A stretch of 62,371 bases of DNA from Chryseobacterium polytrichastri (lineage in GTDB: Bacteria > Bacteroidota > Bacteroidia > Flavobacteriales > Weeksellaceae), in assembly GCF_900142445.1 (NCBI RefSeq), contig NZ_FRAV01000030.1, positions 1 through 62,371 on the forward strand, given 5' to 3'. Each line of letters begins with the position of its first letter. Positions within the stretch are counted from its first letter, which is position 1. Below the pieces are notes generated by a model. It saw only the letters and a list, made by a program, of their open reading frames with translations. It was not told the origin of the DNA and did not search any database. A program made the translations under genes and the position numbers. This document shows, one piece after another, positions 24,479 to 34,100 of this stretch.

Positions 24479-24994
24479 TTAGATCAATAGAAGAATGATG
24501 GAAACCACGAGCCCTACAATGGTGAAAAGCATTCCTCTTTTAAAAGCTTTTGTTTTTGGATTGAACATCCAGAAACTTGATATGACAAAAAAGAATAAGG
24601 ATATGCCAAAAAAGGTATTAAGTGGTGACAAAGTCTCTTTAGATTGAGATTTATGAAGTTTTGTCATCTTATCGAGAATTAAAGGAAGCTCTTTTTTTGA
24701 ATATTTTGCTTCACCGCTGGCAGCGTTGTAGGTTCCTTGTTTAAATGTTGAAATACCTCCTTCTGTTTTTTCTATTTCAAGGTTTTTTATTTTTAATTCC
24801 TTACCCAGTTCTTTTTCGTTAAGATTTTTAGCAACTGTTTTGTCATATTTTTTCTCTTTTTTCAAGAAATCGGTATCTCTGTATACTAATAAAACACCAC
24901 TTACTGCATAAACCGCCATAATTCCTGCAAGGAAAAATCCTAAATAACGGTGGGTAATTCTCATGAAAGTTCTTGTATCCTTAATCTTATCCAT
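24479..24994 (-). CDS. PepSY-type membrane protein linked to iron uptake
   Basis: 171 aa with a first helix after RITHRYLGFFLAGIMAVYAVSGVLL, a ~75-residue extracytoplasmic part, and two C-terminal helices. HRYLGFF with its His is the start found in PepSY-associated membrane proteins that accompany TonB siderophore receptors (PiuB-like, often ferric-siderophore reduction). Here it is a short form with only about three helices. It lies 94 bp downstream of the receptor gene on the same strand. Participation in iron release is inferred from context. Confidence 0.75.
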   Translation of the reverse strand: MDKIKDTRTFMRITHRYLGFFLAGIMAVYAVSGVLLVYRDTDFLKKEKKYDKTVAKNLNEKELGKELKIKNLEIEKTEGGISTFKQGTYNAASGEAKYSKKELPLILDKMTKLHKSQSKETLSPLNTFFGISLFFFVISSFWMFNPKTKAFKRGMLFTIVGLVVSIILLLI

Positions 24995-25088
24995 ATCTTA
25001 AATAGCTTTGTTTATTAAATCTCAAAAGTGGAAACTGCAAAAATGCAACTTCCACTTTGAATGAAAAAATTATTATAATATTAAATTA

Positions 25089-27314
25089 TTACAATTTGTA
25101 TGTTAGTGTGAAATAGTAATTTCTTGGTGTAATAGGGTTTACAGAGTAGTTTTCATGAACATTGTAGTTTACAACATCAAATAAATTACCCACTCTTCCT
25201 TGGATAGAGAATTTGCTCCATTCGTAACCTAGAGATAAGGCAACTGTAGTGTAATCTTTTAATTCAAAAGTTCTGCTCACTCCATTTCTTGCTTCTAAAC
25301 TTGTCGTGCTTCCCGTTTTTGTATCATTCCATCCTGCTAATCTATCACCGATATAATAAGCACTAGCCCCTACTTTCAAGCCTTTAATTCCTTTAGTAAA
25401 GGTATAGAATACAGAAGCATTTGCTGTTGTAGCAGGAGTTCTTACCAATCTTTGATTTTCTATATATCCCACTTTGTCCGGCGTATCTAAATACACTGAA
25501 TTATTATAAGAAATACCTCCAATAATAGAAAGGTTTGGCATTGGATTACCTGTAATATCCAATTCTACACCTCGGCTACGCATTTTACCTACAAATTCTT
25601 TAAAGTTACTATCAACATTTATTGATCCATCTGCTTTAAATAAAGCAGTTTGATAAGAATTTTGATTAATGATTTGATATACAGATAAGTTAATGGCAAC
25701 AGCGTTGTTCCAAATATTTTTCTTAGCCCCAATTTCATACTGATCAACAGTTGTTGGCTTCAAAGCTTCATTAAATATTGTTTGTCCTGTATTCGCTATG
25801 AAAGAATTAGTATAGGTTGCGAACACCGAAAGATTTTCATTTGGTGTATAAACTAAACCTACTTTTGGAGAAAAGGCTTGGTCTGAAGTAGAAGAATTGC
25901 TAACAAAACTCTTATCATAAGGTTTAGTGTTAGTAGCTTCAGTTTCTTTTATAGAAGGCATATTTTGAATATATGACCAACGTAATCCTGCAATCACTTT
26001 AAACTCTTTCGTTAAGCTGATAAAATCTTGAGCGTAAATACCTATTCTTCTAGTATTTACTCTGGTCTTAGAGTTTTTACTACTATTTGGCATTGCTACA
26101 TTTCCCCATGTTGAAGGATCATCTAAGAATAATACATTCGTTGGAGCAGTTACATTATATGCATAAGCATCTGCTTGGTTGTAATCAGCATCTGTACCAA
26201 ATAATACTTTATGATTAATTTTTCCGGTATTAAACTCACCATTCAAATTCACCTGTGCAGAAGTATAGCTCTGTTCGTTATAAGTTTTACCAAAAGGTCT
26301 TGCCCATGAAAGACGATTGGTTTGCACTTTGTCAAAAGCCCACTGTACTCTTTCTGAAGAAAAATAATCTTTAGTATAATTAGAATACGAAGCTGTAGTA
26401 TTTAATGACCACCTATCATTAAACTGATGATTGAAAGTAACATTTGTTGAAAGTTGCTGTACATTTTGATACTGCCAATCTGTTCCAAAAAAGACATTTC
26501 TGCTTACACCAGTATTTAAAGAATAGCTTTTATCTTTATTTTCAATTGAACCAACTCCGAAATCAGGTGTCAAATCATTTTTAAGATAATCGGCCTCAAC
26601 AATCAATTGTGATTTTGGACTGATATTAAATAAGAACGAAGGATTAAAATAGTATTTTGTAGACTTTACAACATCTCTAAAACTTTCAGCATATTCATAT
26701 GCGCCATTCATTCTAAATGCGATGTTTTTGGATATTGGTCCATAAACGTCAACGGTTGGTTTGTAAGAGTTCCAGCTTCCGGCATTTAAACCTACACTTC
26801 CTCCAAAATTAAATTTAGGCTTTTTCGTAACTAAATTAATAATACCTCCGGCAGCAGCATTTCCATATAACATGGCATTAGCTCCTTTTAAAACTTCAAC
26901 TCTTTCCAGACCACTTACTTCAGGGAAAACACCACTGTTGATTCTTGAACCATTTTTGAAAATATTATCATTCCCAAAAATAAAACCACGTCCACCAAAA
27001 CTATCCTGTGAACCACCTCTTGAAGAAGTAAGATAAACCCCATTTACGTTTTGAAGAACATCACTTAATTGCTTCGCCTGTTGCTGTTCAATAATTTCGT
27101 GAGTAACAATGGCAATGGGCTGTGGCGTTTCCATTATCGTAAGATTAGACTTAGTAGATAATGGTTTTGCTTTATTTGGATTTCCTGTTTTATGAAGATT
27201 TACATCCTCTATAGTTTGTATTCTAATGGTGTCGGATTCATGTTTGTGCTTAGTTTGTGCACTGGCTGTTGCAGCCAAGATAATGAAGCCTAAAGTAGTA
27301 ATTTGTCTTTTCAT
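25089..27314 (-). CDS. TonB-dependent siderophore receptor
   Basis: A 741-aa outer-membrane receptor. The signal peptide ends in TASAQ, and the plug domain is at about residues 55-170 (PQPIAIVTHEII, then LSDVLQNVNGVYL, GGRGF, VEVLKGANAMLYGNAAAGGIINLVTKKP), with a 22-strand barrel to the terminal YYFTLTYKL. The plug motifs match the FhuA/FoxA type receptor class that imports ferric siderophores. No carboxypeptidase-like or STN domain precedes the plug. The downstream PepSY gene supports iron. A dyad at 27370-27394 lies upstream. Confidence 0.93.
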   Translation of the reverse strand: MKRQITTLGFIILAATASAQTKHKHESDTIRIQTIEDVNLHKTGNPNKAKPLSTKSNLTIMETPQPIAIVTHEIIEQQQAKQLSDVLQNVNGVYLTSSRGGSQDSFGGRGFIFGNDNIFKNGSRINSGVFPEVSGLERVEVLKGANAMLYGNAAAGGIINLVTKKPKFNFGGSVGLNAGSWNSYKPTVDVYGPISKNIAFRMNGAYEYAESFRDVVKSTKYYFNPSFLFNISPKSQLIVEADYLKNDLTPDFGVGSIENKDKSYSLNTGVSRNVFFGTDWQYQNVQQLSTNVTFNHQFNDRWSLNTTASYSNYTKDYFSSERVQWAFDKVQTNRLSWARPFGKTYNEQSYTSAQVNLNGEFNTGKINHKVLFGTDADYNQADAYAYNVTAPTNVLFLDDPSTWGNVAMPNSSKNSKTRVNTRRIGIYAQDFISLTKEFKVIAGLRWSYIQNMPSIKETEATNTKPYDKSFVSNSSTSDQAFSPKVGLVYTPNENLSVFATYTNSFIANTGQTIFNEALKPTTVDQYEIGAKKNIWNNAVAINLSVYQIINQNSYQTALFKADGSINVDSNFKEFVGKMRSRGVELDITGNPMPNLSIIGGISYNNSVYLDTPDKVGYIENQRLVRTPATTANASVFYTFTKGIKGLKVGASAYYIGDRLAGWNDTKTGSTTSLEARNGVSRTFELKDYTTVALSLGYEWSKFSIQGRVGNLFDVVNYNVHENYSVNPITPRNYYFTLTYKL

Positions 27315-27369
27315 TTTACTTTATTTAGAGTGCTTTTAAATAACGCGCAAATGTAAGGATTAGTGATCT

Positions 27370-27394
27370 ATTATTTAGACTAATTTAAAATAAT
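27370..27394. promoter_or_regulatory. Possible Fur-like operator
   Basis: ATTATTTAGACT, one central A, then ATTTAAAATAAT: a 25-bp dyad with 9 of 12 pairs matching and perfect outer seven. It is between the divergent siderophore receptor and oxidoreductase genes. Size and AT-rich dyad form suit a Fur site, but no consensus test was possible. Confidence 0.35.
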
Positions 27395-27481
27395 ATTGTG
27401 ATTTATATCATATTATTTAATTCCTGATGAATTATTCCTATAAAAATGATAGACTATGTAACGAAACGTTTTTTTTATAAA

Positions 27482-27489
27482 TATATTTG
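27482..27489 (+). promoter_or_regulatory. Candidate -7 box for the Gfo/Idh/MocA gene
   Basis: TATATTTG matches TAnnTTTG, 14 bp before the ATG at 27504. No -33 element is clear. Confidence 0.4.
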
Positions 27490-27503
27490 TTAAAAATAAA
27501 ATT

Positions 27504-28562
27504 ATGCAATTGGTAAAAGTAGGCCTTTGTGCTTTCGGAATGAGCGGAAAAATTTTTCATGCTCCCTTTTTAAAAGAACATCCGGGATTTTTTATGTCGG
27601 CTGTTGTAGAAAGAAGTAAGGAAGATTCAAAAGAAAAATATCCGGACGCTACCATCTATCGTTCGGTAGAAGAGATGTTGGCTCATGCTGACATTGAATT
27701 GGTTGTAGTGAATACTCCCGTTCAGACTCATTTTGAATATGTTAAAATGGCTCTTGAAGCAGGGAAAAATGTAATAGTAGAAAAACCTTTTACTGTAAAT
27801 GTTTCTGAAGCTGAAGAATTAGTAAGGTTAGCCGAAGAAAAAGGATTATTTCTAAGTGTTTATCAAAACAGAAGATTTGATCGTGATTTTCTCCAGGTTC
27901 AAAAAATAATGAGCGAAGAAAAATTAGGAACGATTAAAGAAGTTGAAATTCGTTTTGACCGTTTTCGTACAACAGCAAGCGGCAAAGCTCATAAAGAAAA
28001 TCCAGAGCAAATGGGTTCCGGATCACTTCATGACTTAGGTTCGCATTTGGTAGATCAGGCGGTGCAATATTTTGGGTTTCCTGAAAAATTATTTGCAGAT
28101 GTATTTTCTATGAAAGGAGAAGAGTTTGCTAATGATTATTTTGAAATTCTTTTATATTATAAAAATGGTTTAAGAGTACGATTGAAATCTTCTGTTTTCA
28201 GTAAAGAAGCACATTATGCTTATATGATTCACGGTGAAAAAGGAAGTTTCCTACAAGAAAGAACAGATAATCAGGAAAATGAATTGGTTGCCGGATCAAT
28301 TCCTGTTTACGGAAAAGACTGGACCATTCCTTTAAAAGAAACTGATGGAATTTTAAATGTTTTAAATGAAAATTCAGAAACAGAAAGAACGCTTACTTTA
28401 AGTGAGTCTGGGAATTATATGAATTATTACCAGAATATCTATGAGCACATTGTTTTCGGATATTATTTACCATCGCCGGCGGGAGAAATTATTCAGAATA
28501 TGAAAATTATCGATGCCGCTTGGGAAAGCTCGAAAGAAGGTAAGATTATAAATTTGGCTTAA
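27504..28562 (+). CDS. Gfo/Idh/MocA family oxidoreductase
   Basis: A 352-aa NAD(P)-dependent dehydrogenase-like protein. Rossmann domain at 1-120 with a Gly-rich motif (GLCAFGMSGKIFHAPFL) and the family's EKPFTVN (Lys of the catalytic motif, about residue 95). The C-terminal alpha/beta domain carries DLGSHLVDQA, whose Asp/His are typical catalytic or binding residues. It is closest in look to the YdgJ/IolW-like group that acts on sugars or inositols; the substrate is not determinable. Transcribed alone. Confidence 0.9.
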   Translation: MQLVKVGLCAFGMSGKIFHAPFLKEHPGFFMSAVVERSKEDSKEKYPDATIYRSVEEMLAHADIELVVVNTPVQTHFEYVKMALEAGKNVIVEKPFTVNVSEAEELVRLAEEKGLFLSVYQNRRFDRDFLQVQKIMSEEKLGTIKEVEIRFDRFRTTASGKAHKENPEQMGSGSLHDLGSHLVDQAVQYFGFPEKLFADVFSMKGEEFANDYFEILLYYKNGLRVRLKSSVFSKEAHYAYMIHGEKGSFLQERTDNQENELVAGSIPVYGKDWTIPLKETDGILNVLNENSETERTLTLSESGNYMNYYQNIYEHIVFGYYLPSPAGEIIQNMKIIDAAWESSKEGKIINLA

Positions 28563-28589
28563 AGAATAAGTTGAATTTTATATAAAAGA

Positions 28590-28687
28590 GATGCTTCGAT
28601 TATGCTCAGCATGACATCGCTAAAAATTTACTGCTAAAATTAGACAGTTAGTATTAGAAATGTCATGCTGAACGTAGTCGAAGCATC
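28590..28687. repeat. Palindromic intergenic element (GATGCTTCGA type)
   Basis: Two 28-bp arms (28590-28617 and 28660-28687) match as inverted repeats at 25 of 28 positions; they begin GATGCTTCGA and end TCAGCATGACAT. It is between two convergent genes and could act as a shared terminator. It looks like a member of a dispersed hairpin family in Bacteroidota, from memory. Confidence 0.75.
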
Positions 28688-28703
28688 TTAACTTATAACT
28701 CAA

Positions 28704-30602
28704 TTACATTTCCTGAAGTTCCAACCATCTCATTTCATGGTTCTCTAATTTTTCAGAAATTGATTCTAATTCTGCAGAAAGCTTAGCAATTTTATCATAC
28801 TCACTTTCATTATTCAATTGATCCAAAATCTTTGCACGTTGTGCTTCTAATTGAGGAATTTCTTTATCAATGGTTTCCAGTTCTCTTTGTTCCTTAAAAG
28901 AAAGTTTTCTTTTTGGAGCCTGTGATGGTGACGTTGAAACAGCAGCAGGAGTAGGAGCGGGAACAGGCGTTTCCACTTTTTTGGCAACAACTGCTTTTGG
29001 TGCTTTTTCTTCTAATTTTAAATTCTCTCTGTATTCTGAGAAGTTCCCAATGAAATCTCTAATTTTTCCTTCTCCTTCAAACGCTAAAATATGGTCAACA
29101 ATTCTGTCCATAAAATATCTGTCGTGAGAAACAATGATTAAACTTCCTTGGAAATTCAATAAGAAATTTTCTAATACCGTTAACGTTGGAAGGTCAAGAT
29201 CGTTGGTAGGCTCATCAAATATTAGGAAGTTTGGATTTTGATATAAAATATACATCAAATGCAATCTTCTTTTTTCACCTCCTGAAAGTTTTGAAATGGG
29301 TGAATATTGGGTTTGATCATCAAATAAAAATAATCTCAAAAACTGTGATGCCGAGATTGTTCTTCCGTTAGCTAGAGGAAAGTTTTCAGAAATTTCTTTG
29401 ATGAAATCAATAACTCTTTCGTCTTCTTTATATTTAAGTCCTTTTTGTGAAAAGTAACCGAATTTAATTGTTTCTCCGGTTTCAATTTCTCCGGAATCTC
29501 TAGGCTCAAGCCCTTGGATGATATTTAATAAGGTAGATTTTCCGGCACCATTTTTTCCTACAATTCCTACTTTTTCACCTCGCTGGAACTGATAACTGAA
29601 ATCTTTTAATAATAATTTATCTCCATAACTTTTAGAAATATCTCTAAGTTCTAAAATTTTATTTCCAAGCCTTTTCATTTCGAAATCAAGCTCCAGAGAT
29701 TCTTTTCTTGTATCGGTTTTAGCTATTTTTTCAGTTTCGTAAAAATCCTCTTGTCTAGATTTTGATTTTGTGGTTCTCGCCTTAGGTTGTCTTCTCATCC
29801 ACTCCAATTCTTTTCTATAAAGATTATTGGCTTTGTCGATGGTAGAATTCATATTATCCTCACGAATCATTTTATTTTCAAGATACGTTGCATAAGAACC
29901 ATTGTGGAAATAAAGATTTTTATCTTCCATTTCCCAGATAATTCCGCAAACAGCATCTAAGAAATATCTGTCGTGGGTTACGAGTATCAAAGTAATCTTA
30001 GCTTTACTTAAATAGCTTTCTAACCATTCTACCATTTCCACATCAAGGTGGTTGGTAGGCTCATCCATGATAAGTAATGTGTGGCGGTGCTCTGCTCTGG
30101 TTTCAGTCAGTAGTTTTGCCAAAGCAACACGTTTGATCTGACCTCCGGAAAGAGTTCCCATTTTAGCATCCAGATCTGTGATCTTCAACTGAGACAGAAT
30201 TTGCGCCATGTCATTTTCCAGATCCCAGGCTTTATGAATTTCCATTTCAGCTAAAGCTTTTTCAATGAAATCATAGTCTGTTGAAAGGAGTGATTTATGA
30301 TAATTTTTCAGTGCCTGAATAGGCGCAGAATCCAGCGTCATCATAAACTCATCAATGGTAAGATCAGAATCAAACTCGATTTCCTGATCAAATAAAACCA
30401 CCTGAATGTCTTTATTAATAGTTACAGTTCCGCTGTCTGCAATTTCTTTACCCATTAAAATTTTAAGAAGAGTAGACTTTCCACTGCCATTTTTGGCAAC
30501 AATGGCAATTTTGTCTCCTTCATTTACATGAAAAGAGATATTTTCGAACAAAACTTTGATGCCATAAGATTTGGTAAGGTTTTCGACAGAAACGTAATTC
30601 AT
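28704..30602 (-). CDS. ABC-F ATPase (Uup/EttA-like)
   Basis: A soluble protein with two ATPase domains and no membrane part; ABC-F proteins act on the ribosome to relieve stalling. The first ATPase is at ~1-250 (GKNGSGKSTLLK variant AKNGSGKSTLL, signature TLSGGQIKRVALAK, LLIMDEPTNHLD). A charged linker with WMRRQPKARTTKSKSRQ follows, then the second ATPase ~310-530 (GKNGAGKSTLL, LSGGEKRRL, LIFDEPTNDLD) and a C-terminal coiled coil ~570-632. I start at the ATG at 30602 (MNYVSVENL); the open frame runs 35 codons further but that part is not conserved-looking. Confidence 0.93.
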   Translation of the reverse strand: MNYVSVENLTKSYGIKVLFENISFHVNEGDKIAIVAKNGSGKSTLLKILMGKEIADSGTVTINKDIQVVLFDQEIEFDSDLTIDEFMMTLDSAPIQALKNYHKSLLSTDYDFIEKALAEMEIHKAWDLENDMAQILSQLKITDLDAKMGTLSGGQIKRVALAKLLTETRAEHRHTLLIMDEPTNHLDVEMVEWLESYLSKAKITLILVTHDRYFLDAVCGIIWEMEDKNLYFHNGSYATYLENKMIREDNMNSTIDKANNLYRKELEWMRRQPKARTTKSKSRQEDFYETEKIAKTDTRKESLELDFEMKRLGNKILELRDISKSYGDKLLLKDFSYQFQRGEKVGIVGKNGAGKSTLLNIIQGLEPRDSGEIETGETIKFGYFSQKGLKYKEDERVIDFIKEISENFPLANGRTISASQFLRLFLFDDQTQYSPISKLSGGEKRRLHLMYILYQNPNFLIFDEPTNDLDLPTLTVLENFLLNFQGSLIIVSHDRYFMDRIVDHILAFEGEGKIRDFIGNFSEYRENLKLEEKAPKAVVAKKVETPVPAPTPAAVSTSPSQAPKRKLSFKEQRELETIDKEIPQLEAQRAKILDQLNNESEYDKIAKLSAELESISEKLENHEMRWLELQEM

Positions 30603-30713
30603 TGGAATGTAATGGTTTGATTTGAAATTTTCAATTGAGCCGCAAAAATACGAAAATGAAACAACAAAAACTTTTAAAATAAAATTAAACCGAAACACAT
30701 AAAACATATAATT

Positions 30714-31343
30714 ATGATTGCAAAATTACGCACTATCCCCAAAAACAGATATTGGGAGTATTTTATTTTAGTAGCAAGATTTTTACTGGCTGCTACATTT
30801 TTCAGCTATGGATATAGCAAAATTACTGAAAATGGGCAATTTGGAATTTCACCTCAGGAGCTGGCAACTCCCATTAAGGATTTGCATTTATTTAGGGTAA
30901 TGTGGTATTTGTTTGATCATGAACCTTTTAAAACTACAATCGGGATTCTTCAAATGATGACCGGAATTTTACTTCTTTTTCATAGAACTGCCATATTGGG
31001 CGTATTATTTTTTATTCCGATTGCGGCTAATATTTTACTCATGGATATTAGTTTTATGCCTGAAGGATTAGCAATGGGTTTTACAAAAAGATTCATTTGG
31101 TATTTTATCTTATGCTTTCTCATATTATGGAATGATAAAGAGAGAGTGAAGATTATCTGGAATGCAGTTATTAAAAAATTCTCAATGAAGCGTAAGTTTC
31201 CAATAGTATTATATGTATTAGTACCTGTATTTGCGTTGGTGTTGGAAATTTTACCGAGTATTCCACAGTTACTTTTCTATTGTATTACTGAGCCCGCTAA
31301 AAGCATTGAATCCATCAAACATATTTTGAATATTTTATTTTAG
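30714..31343 (+). CDS. DoxX-like membrane protein
   Basis: A 209-aa polytopic protein. The N-terminal two thirds fits DoxX-type four-helix proteins: LVARFLLAATFFSYGYSKI (about residues 19-37), LQMMTGILLLFHRTAILGVLFF, and a third/fourth helix pair. A further C-terminal helix (VLYVLVPVFALVLEIL) is extra. It is divergent from the ABC-F gene across ~110 bp. Role unknown; DoxX proteins are sometimes tied to redox or membrane stress. Confidence 0.7.
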   Translation: MIAKLRTIPKNRYWEYFILVARFLLAATFFSYGYSKITENGQFGISPQELATPIKDLHLFRVMWYLFDHEPFKTTIGILQMMTGILLLFHRTAILGVLFFIPIAANILLMDISFMPEGLAMGFTKRFIWYFILCFLILWNDKERVKIIWNAVIKKFSMKRKFPIVLYVLVPVFALVLEILPSIPQLLFYCITEPAKSIESIKHILNILF

Positions 31344-31467
31344 TATTTTATGTTGTATTGTTTATTTTATTGATTTAACTTTAATTAATGTATTTTAATT
31401 TTGATTTAAATGTTAAGTATGTTGATTTTTGATGTAGATTTGATATTATTAATTGAAATACAAACAT

Positions 31468-31986
31468 ATGATGCAACTTAACTTTTGGGCTATTACAGTA
31501 GCCGCTGTAGTGCCACTTATTATGGTTTTTATCTGGTATCATCCAAAGTTTTTAGGAAAGATTTGGATGCAGGAAGTCGGATTAACTGAAGAGAAGATGA
31601 AAGGATCAAATATGGGATTTGCTTTTGTTTTTGCATTTATCCTATCTCTTTTGATTGCTTTTTTCTTGCAGACTGTTACCATACACCAACTTGGAGCATT
31701 AAGTATGGTGGGCGGAAATCATCTGAATGCTAAGCCTTCGTTCATTGCTTTTATGAGTGATTATGGAGCGGCATACCGCTCTTTTGGTCATGGTGCTTTA
31801 CATTCTTTTATGGCTGGGGTTTTATTTGTATTTCCTTTAACGGCAATTAATGCGATGTTTGAAAGAAAGTCCTGGAAGTATACATTTATCAACACGGCGT
31901 ATTGGACAGTCACGATTACCATTATGGGTGGAATTGTTTGTGGTTGGTATGCGCCGGATGGTTTTAATTGGGTTACCCAAAAATAA
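31468..31986 (+). CDS. DUF1761 family membrane protein
   Basis: 172 aa, four membrane helices. The DUF1761 pattern is visible: the first helix ends in FIWYHPKFLGKIWM, followed by a second helix FVFAFILSLLIAFFLQTV, a His/Gly-rich loop (SFGHGALHSFMAG) and a final helix near GWYAPDG. I chose the first ATG (31468) over an upstream TTG. Function is not known for any member. Confidence 0.82.
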   Translation: MMQLNFWAITVAAVVPLIMVFIWYHPKFLGKIWMQEVGLTEEKMKGSNMGFAFVFAFILSLLIAFFLQTVTIHQLGALSMVGGNHLNAKPSFIAFMSDYGAAYRSFGHGALHSFMAGVLFVFPLTAINAMFERKSWKYTFINTAYWTVTITIMGGIVCGWYAPDGFNWVTQK

Positions 31987-32008
31987 AATTTTAACGATTT
32001 AAGATTAC

Positions 32009-32032
32009 AAGGCTACATCAGTGGCCTTTTTT
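32009..32032 (+). terminator. Terminator after the DUF1761 gene
   Basis: An 8-bp stem (AAGGCTAC / GTGGCCTT, one wobble) with an ATCA tetraloop and following Ts, 22 bp past the stop. Confidence 0.8.
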
Positions 32033-32229
32033 ATGTTATATAGCTTTCTGTGCAGTTGAATACTTTGTTTTTAAATATAAGTCAAACATCTATGTTCAGG
32101 TTAATCTAGTATATTATAATAGTAGCTTTTATTTTGCTTTTAATTATGGCAAGCATAAATAAAGATGGACTGAAAAATAACAACTATGGATTATCAGATA
32201 TTTAATTTTATTTTCAAAATACACAACGG

Positions 32230-33375
32230 GTGCCGTACGATTTAAAAATATATAATAGCGTTTCGGACTTGCCTTTAGACTGGAATGATGTGATTGGAAA
32301 TCATAATGTCATGCTTTCTAAAGAATATTTCTATGTGTTAGAATCTTCCAGACCAGATAATATGGAATGTTATTATGTGGGATTTTTTGATCATAATATA
32401 TTAATTGGAGGTGCTTTGTTTCAATATTTAAGTTTTCAGAAACATGAAACTTTTCAAAAAAATGAAATTTGGTGTAGCATCAGAAATTTCTTTTCCCGAA
32501 AAATGAGTAAAGACCTCATGATTCTGGGAAACAATATGCTTACAGGACAAAACGGATTTTACTTTGATTCATCCAAAATTGTTTTAGAGCAAGTAGTTCC
32601 GCTTTTGGATGCTGCTGTTCAAAAGATGCAGAAAGAAATCAGAAAAACATCTTTAATCATTTATAAAGATTATCAATCTAATTTCGTTACCTATTTTCAG
32701 GGTAAAAAGTATCAGTCTTATTTCAGGTTTTCTGTACAACCCAATATGATGTTGAAAATAAAAAATAACTGGATTGCCTTTGATGATTATATAAATGATT
32801 TTTCTAAAAAATATAGGACGAGAGCTCGCTCAGCCAGAAAGAAATTTGAGGGAATAGAGAGATGTGAAATGAACCTTGATGAAATAAAAAAGTATCAAAA
32901 AGAAATGAATATTCTTTATCAGAATGTGGCGGAAAATGCACCATTCAATACTTTTTTTCTTGCGGAAAATCATTTTGAAAACATGAAGAAAAATTTAAAT
33001 CAAAATTTTAAAGTATTTGGATATTTTTCAAATCAAAAACTAATCGGATTTTATACTTTAATCCTGAATAGCGAAGATATTGATACGTATTTTTTAGGCT
33101 ATGATAAAAACATTCAAAAAGAAAAACAATTGTATCTGAATATGCTTTTGGATATGGTAGAGTTTGGAATTACTAACAAGTTTAAAAGAATAATTTTCGG
33201 AAGAACAGCGTTGGAAATAAAGTCTACGATTGGTGCAGAACCGTTTGAAATATTCGGATTGATAAAACATAATAATCCTTTGATTAATCTATTTATGAAA
33301 AAAATGTTTGCATTATTGAATCCTACAAAAGAATGGATACAAAGAAAGCCTTTCAGTAAAGCAGGATTAAATTAA
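32230..33375 (+). CDS. FemAB/GNAT-fold acyltransferase-like protein
   Basis: A 381-aa protein with two acyl-transferase-like halves. The C-terminal half shows GYFSNQKLIGFYTLILNSEDIDTYFLGYDKN (in outline, about residues 265-300), where strand-loop-strand elements resemble the GNAT/FemX acceptor domain; RTRARSARKKFEG (about 197-209) is a basic helix. Such proteins often transfer amino-acyl or acyl groups to cell-envelope precursors. I start at GTG 32230; no better ATG exists nearby. No neighbour suggests a pathway. Confidence 0.6.
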   Translation: MPYDLKIYNSVSDLPLDWNDVIGNHNVMLSKEYFYVLESSRPDNMECYYVGFFDHNILIGGALFQYLSFQKHETFQKNEIWCSIRNFFSRKMSKDLMILGNNMLTGQNGFYFDSSKIVLEQVVPLLDAAVQKMQKEIRKTSLIIYKDYQSNFVTYFQGKKYQSYFRFSVQPNMMLKIKNNWIAFDDYINDFSKKYRTRARSARKKFEGIERCEMNLDEIKKYQKEMNILYQNVAENAPFNTFFLAENHFENMKKNLNQNFKVFGYFSNQKLIGFYTLILNSEDIDTYFLGYDKNIQKEKQLYLNMLLDMVEFGITNKFKRIIFGRTALEIKSTIGAEPFEIFGLIKHNNPLINLFMKKMFALLNPTKEWIQRKPFSKAGLN

Positions 33376-33436
33376 TGTAAATTATAGGGGTTTGATTTTT
33401 ATAGATAAGATACTTTTAATATTTTTAAACCTATTG

Positions 33437-33444
33437 TAAGTTTG
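33437..33444 (+). promoter_or_regulatory. Candidate -7 box for the nucleotidase gene
   Basis: TAAGTTTG matches TAnnTTTG, 27 bp before the ATG at 33472. No -33 partner is seen. Confidence 0.35.
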
Positions 33445-33471
33445 AGCATCAGTAATCTATAAAAATAAAAG

Positions 33472-33984
33472 ATGAAAAAAGTAATTGTTGACATGGATGG
33501 TGTTATGGCAGATGTCTACCATCAGCTTATAGCATTTGAAAAGAGAGATTCGGGAAAGGATATTAACATTCATGATGTAGTAGGAGTTTCTGAACTGGAA
33601 GCATTTCCTAATGGTAAAAAACATGTAAATGAAATTGGCTTTTTCCGAACTTTACCTTTAATGAAAGGAAGTCGTGAAGCAATGGAATATTTGAATAACA
33701 AATACGATTTGTACATCGTTTCGGCAGGAATGGAATTTCCAAATAGCTTAAGAGAGAAATATGATTGGCTGGCTGAGTATTTTCCTTTCATTACCTTGGA
33801 GCAGATTGTTTTGTGCGGAAGCAAGAAAGTAGTTTCGGGAGATATCATGATAGATGATTATCCTAAGAATCTAAAACACTTTTCTGGAGAGAAAATCATT
33901 TTCACGCAACCTCATAATCACCATGTAGAGGATGAAGACTATAAAAGAGTGAATTCATGGGAAGAGATTATGAATATATTATAG
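33472..33984 (+). CDS. 5'(3')-deoxyribonucleotidase, NT5C type
   Basis: A 170-aa HAD-superfamily phosphatase that removes phosphate from deoxynucleoside monophosphates. Motif I is VDMDGVMADV (nucleophile Asp 7, acid/base Asp 9), motif II is in LYIVSAG, motif III Lys is in GSKKVV, and motif IV is IMIDDYPKNL. The compact size with a small cap matches the NT5C family. A dNTP-salvage role is consistent with deoC elsewhere in the window, though they are not linked. Confidence 0.88.
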   Translation: MKKVIVDMDGVMADVYHQLIAFEKRDSGKDINIHDVVGVSELEAFPNGKKHVNEIGFFRTLPLMKGSREAMEYLNNKYDLYIVSAGMEFPNSLREKYDWLAEYFPFITLEQIVLCGSKKVVSGDIMIDDYPKNLKHFSGEKIIFTQPHNHHVEDEDYKRVNSWEEIMNIL

Positions 33985-34100
33985 TATTAAGTTTGATATA
34001 TAATGTTTTACGATAAATTTAACTAAATTGATATTAAAATTAATAGCCTATTGGGAGATTTTAATGAAAGAAATAAAGATTTTTGCATCAAACTTTTATC

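Noticed and set aside
28704..30707. Longer ABC-F start at 30707.
   Set aside because: The 35 extra residues are hydrophobic and unlike ABC-F N-termini; MNYVSVENLTKSYG is the normal beginning.
32230..33375. Reading the FemAB/GNAT-like protein as part of a defence or toxin system.
   Set aside because: No partner gene, and the nearest neighbours are a DUF1761 protein and a nucleotidase; an envelope or metabolite acyltransferase is simpler.
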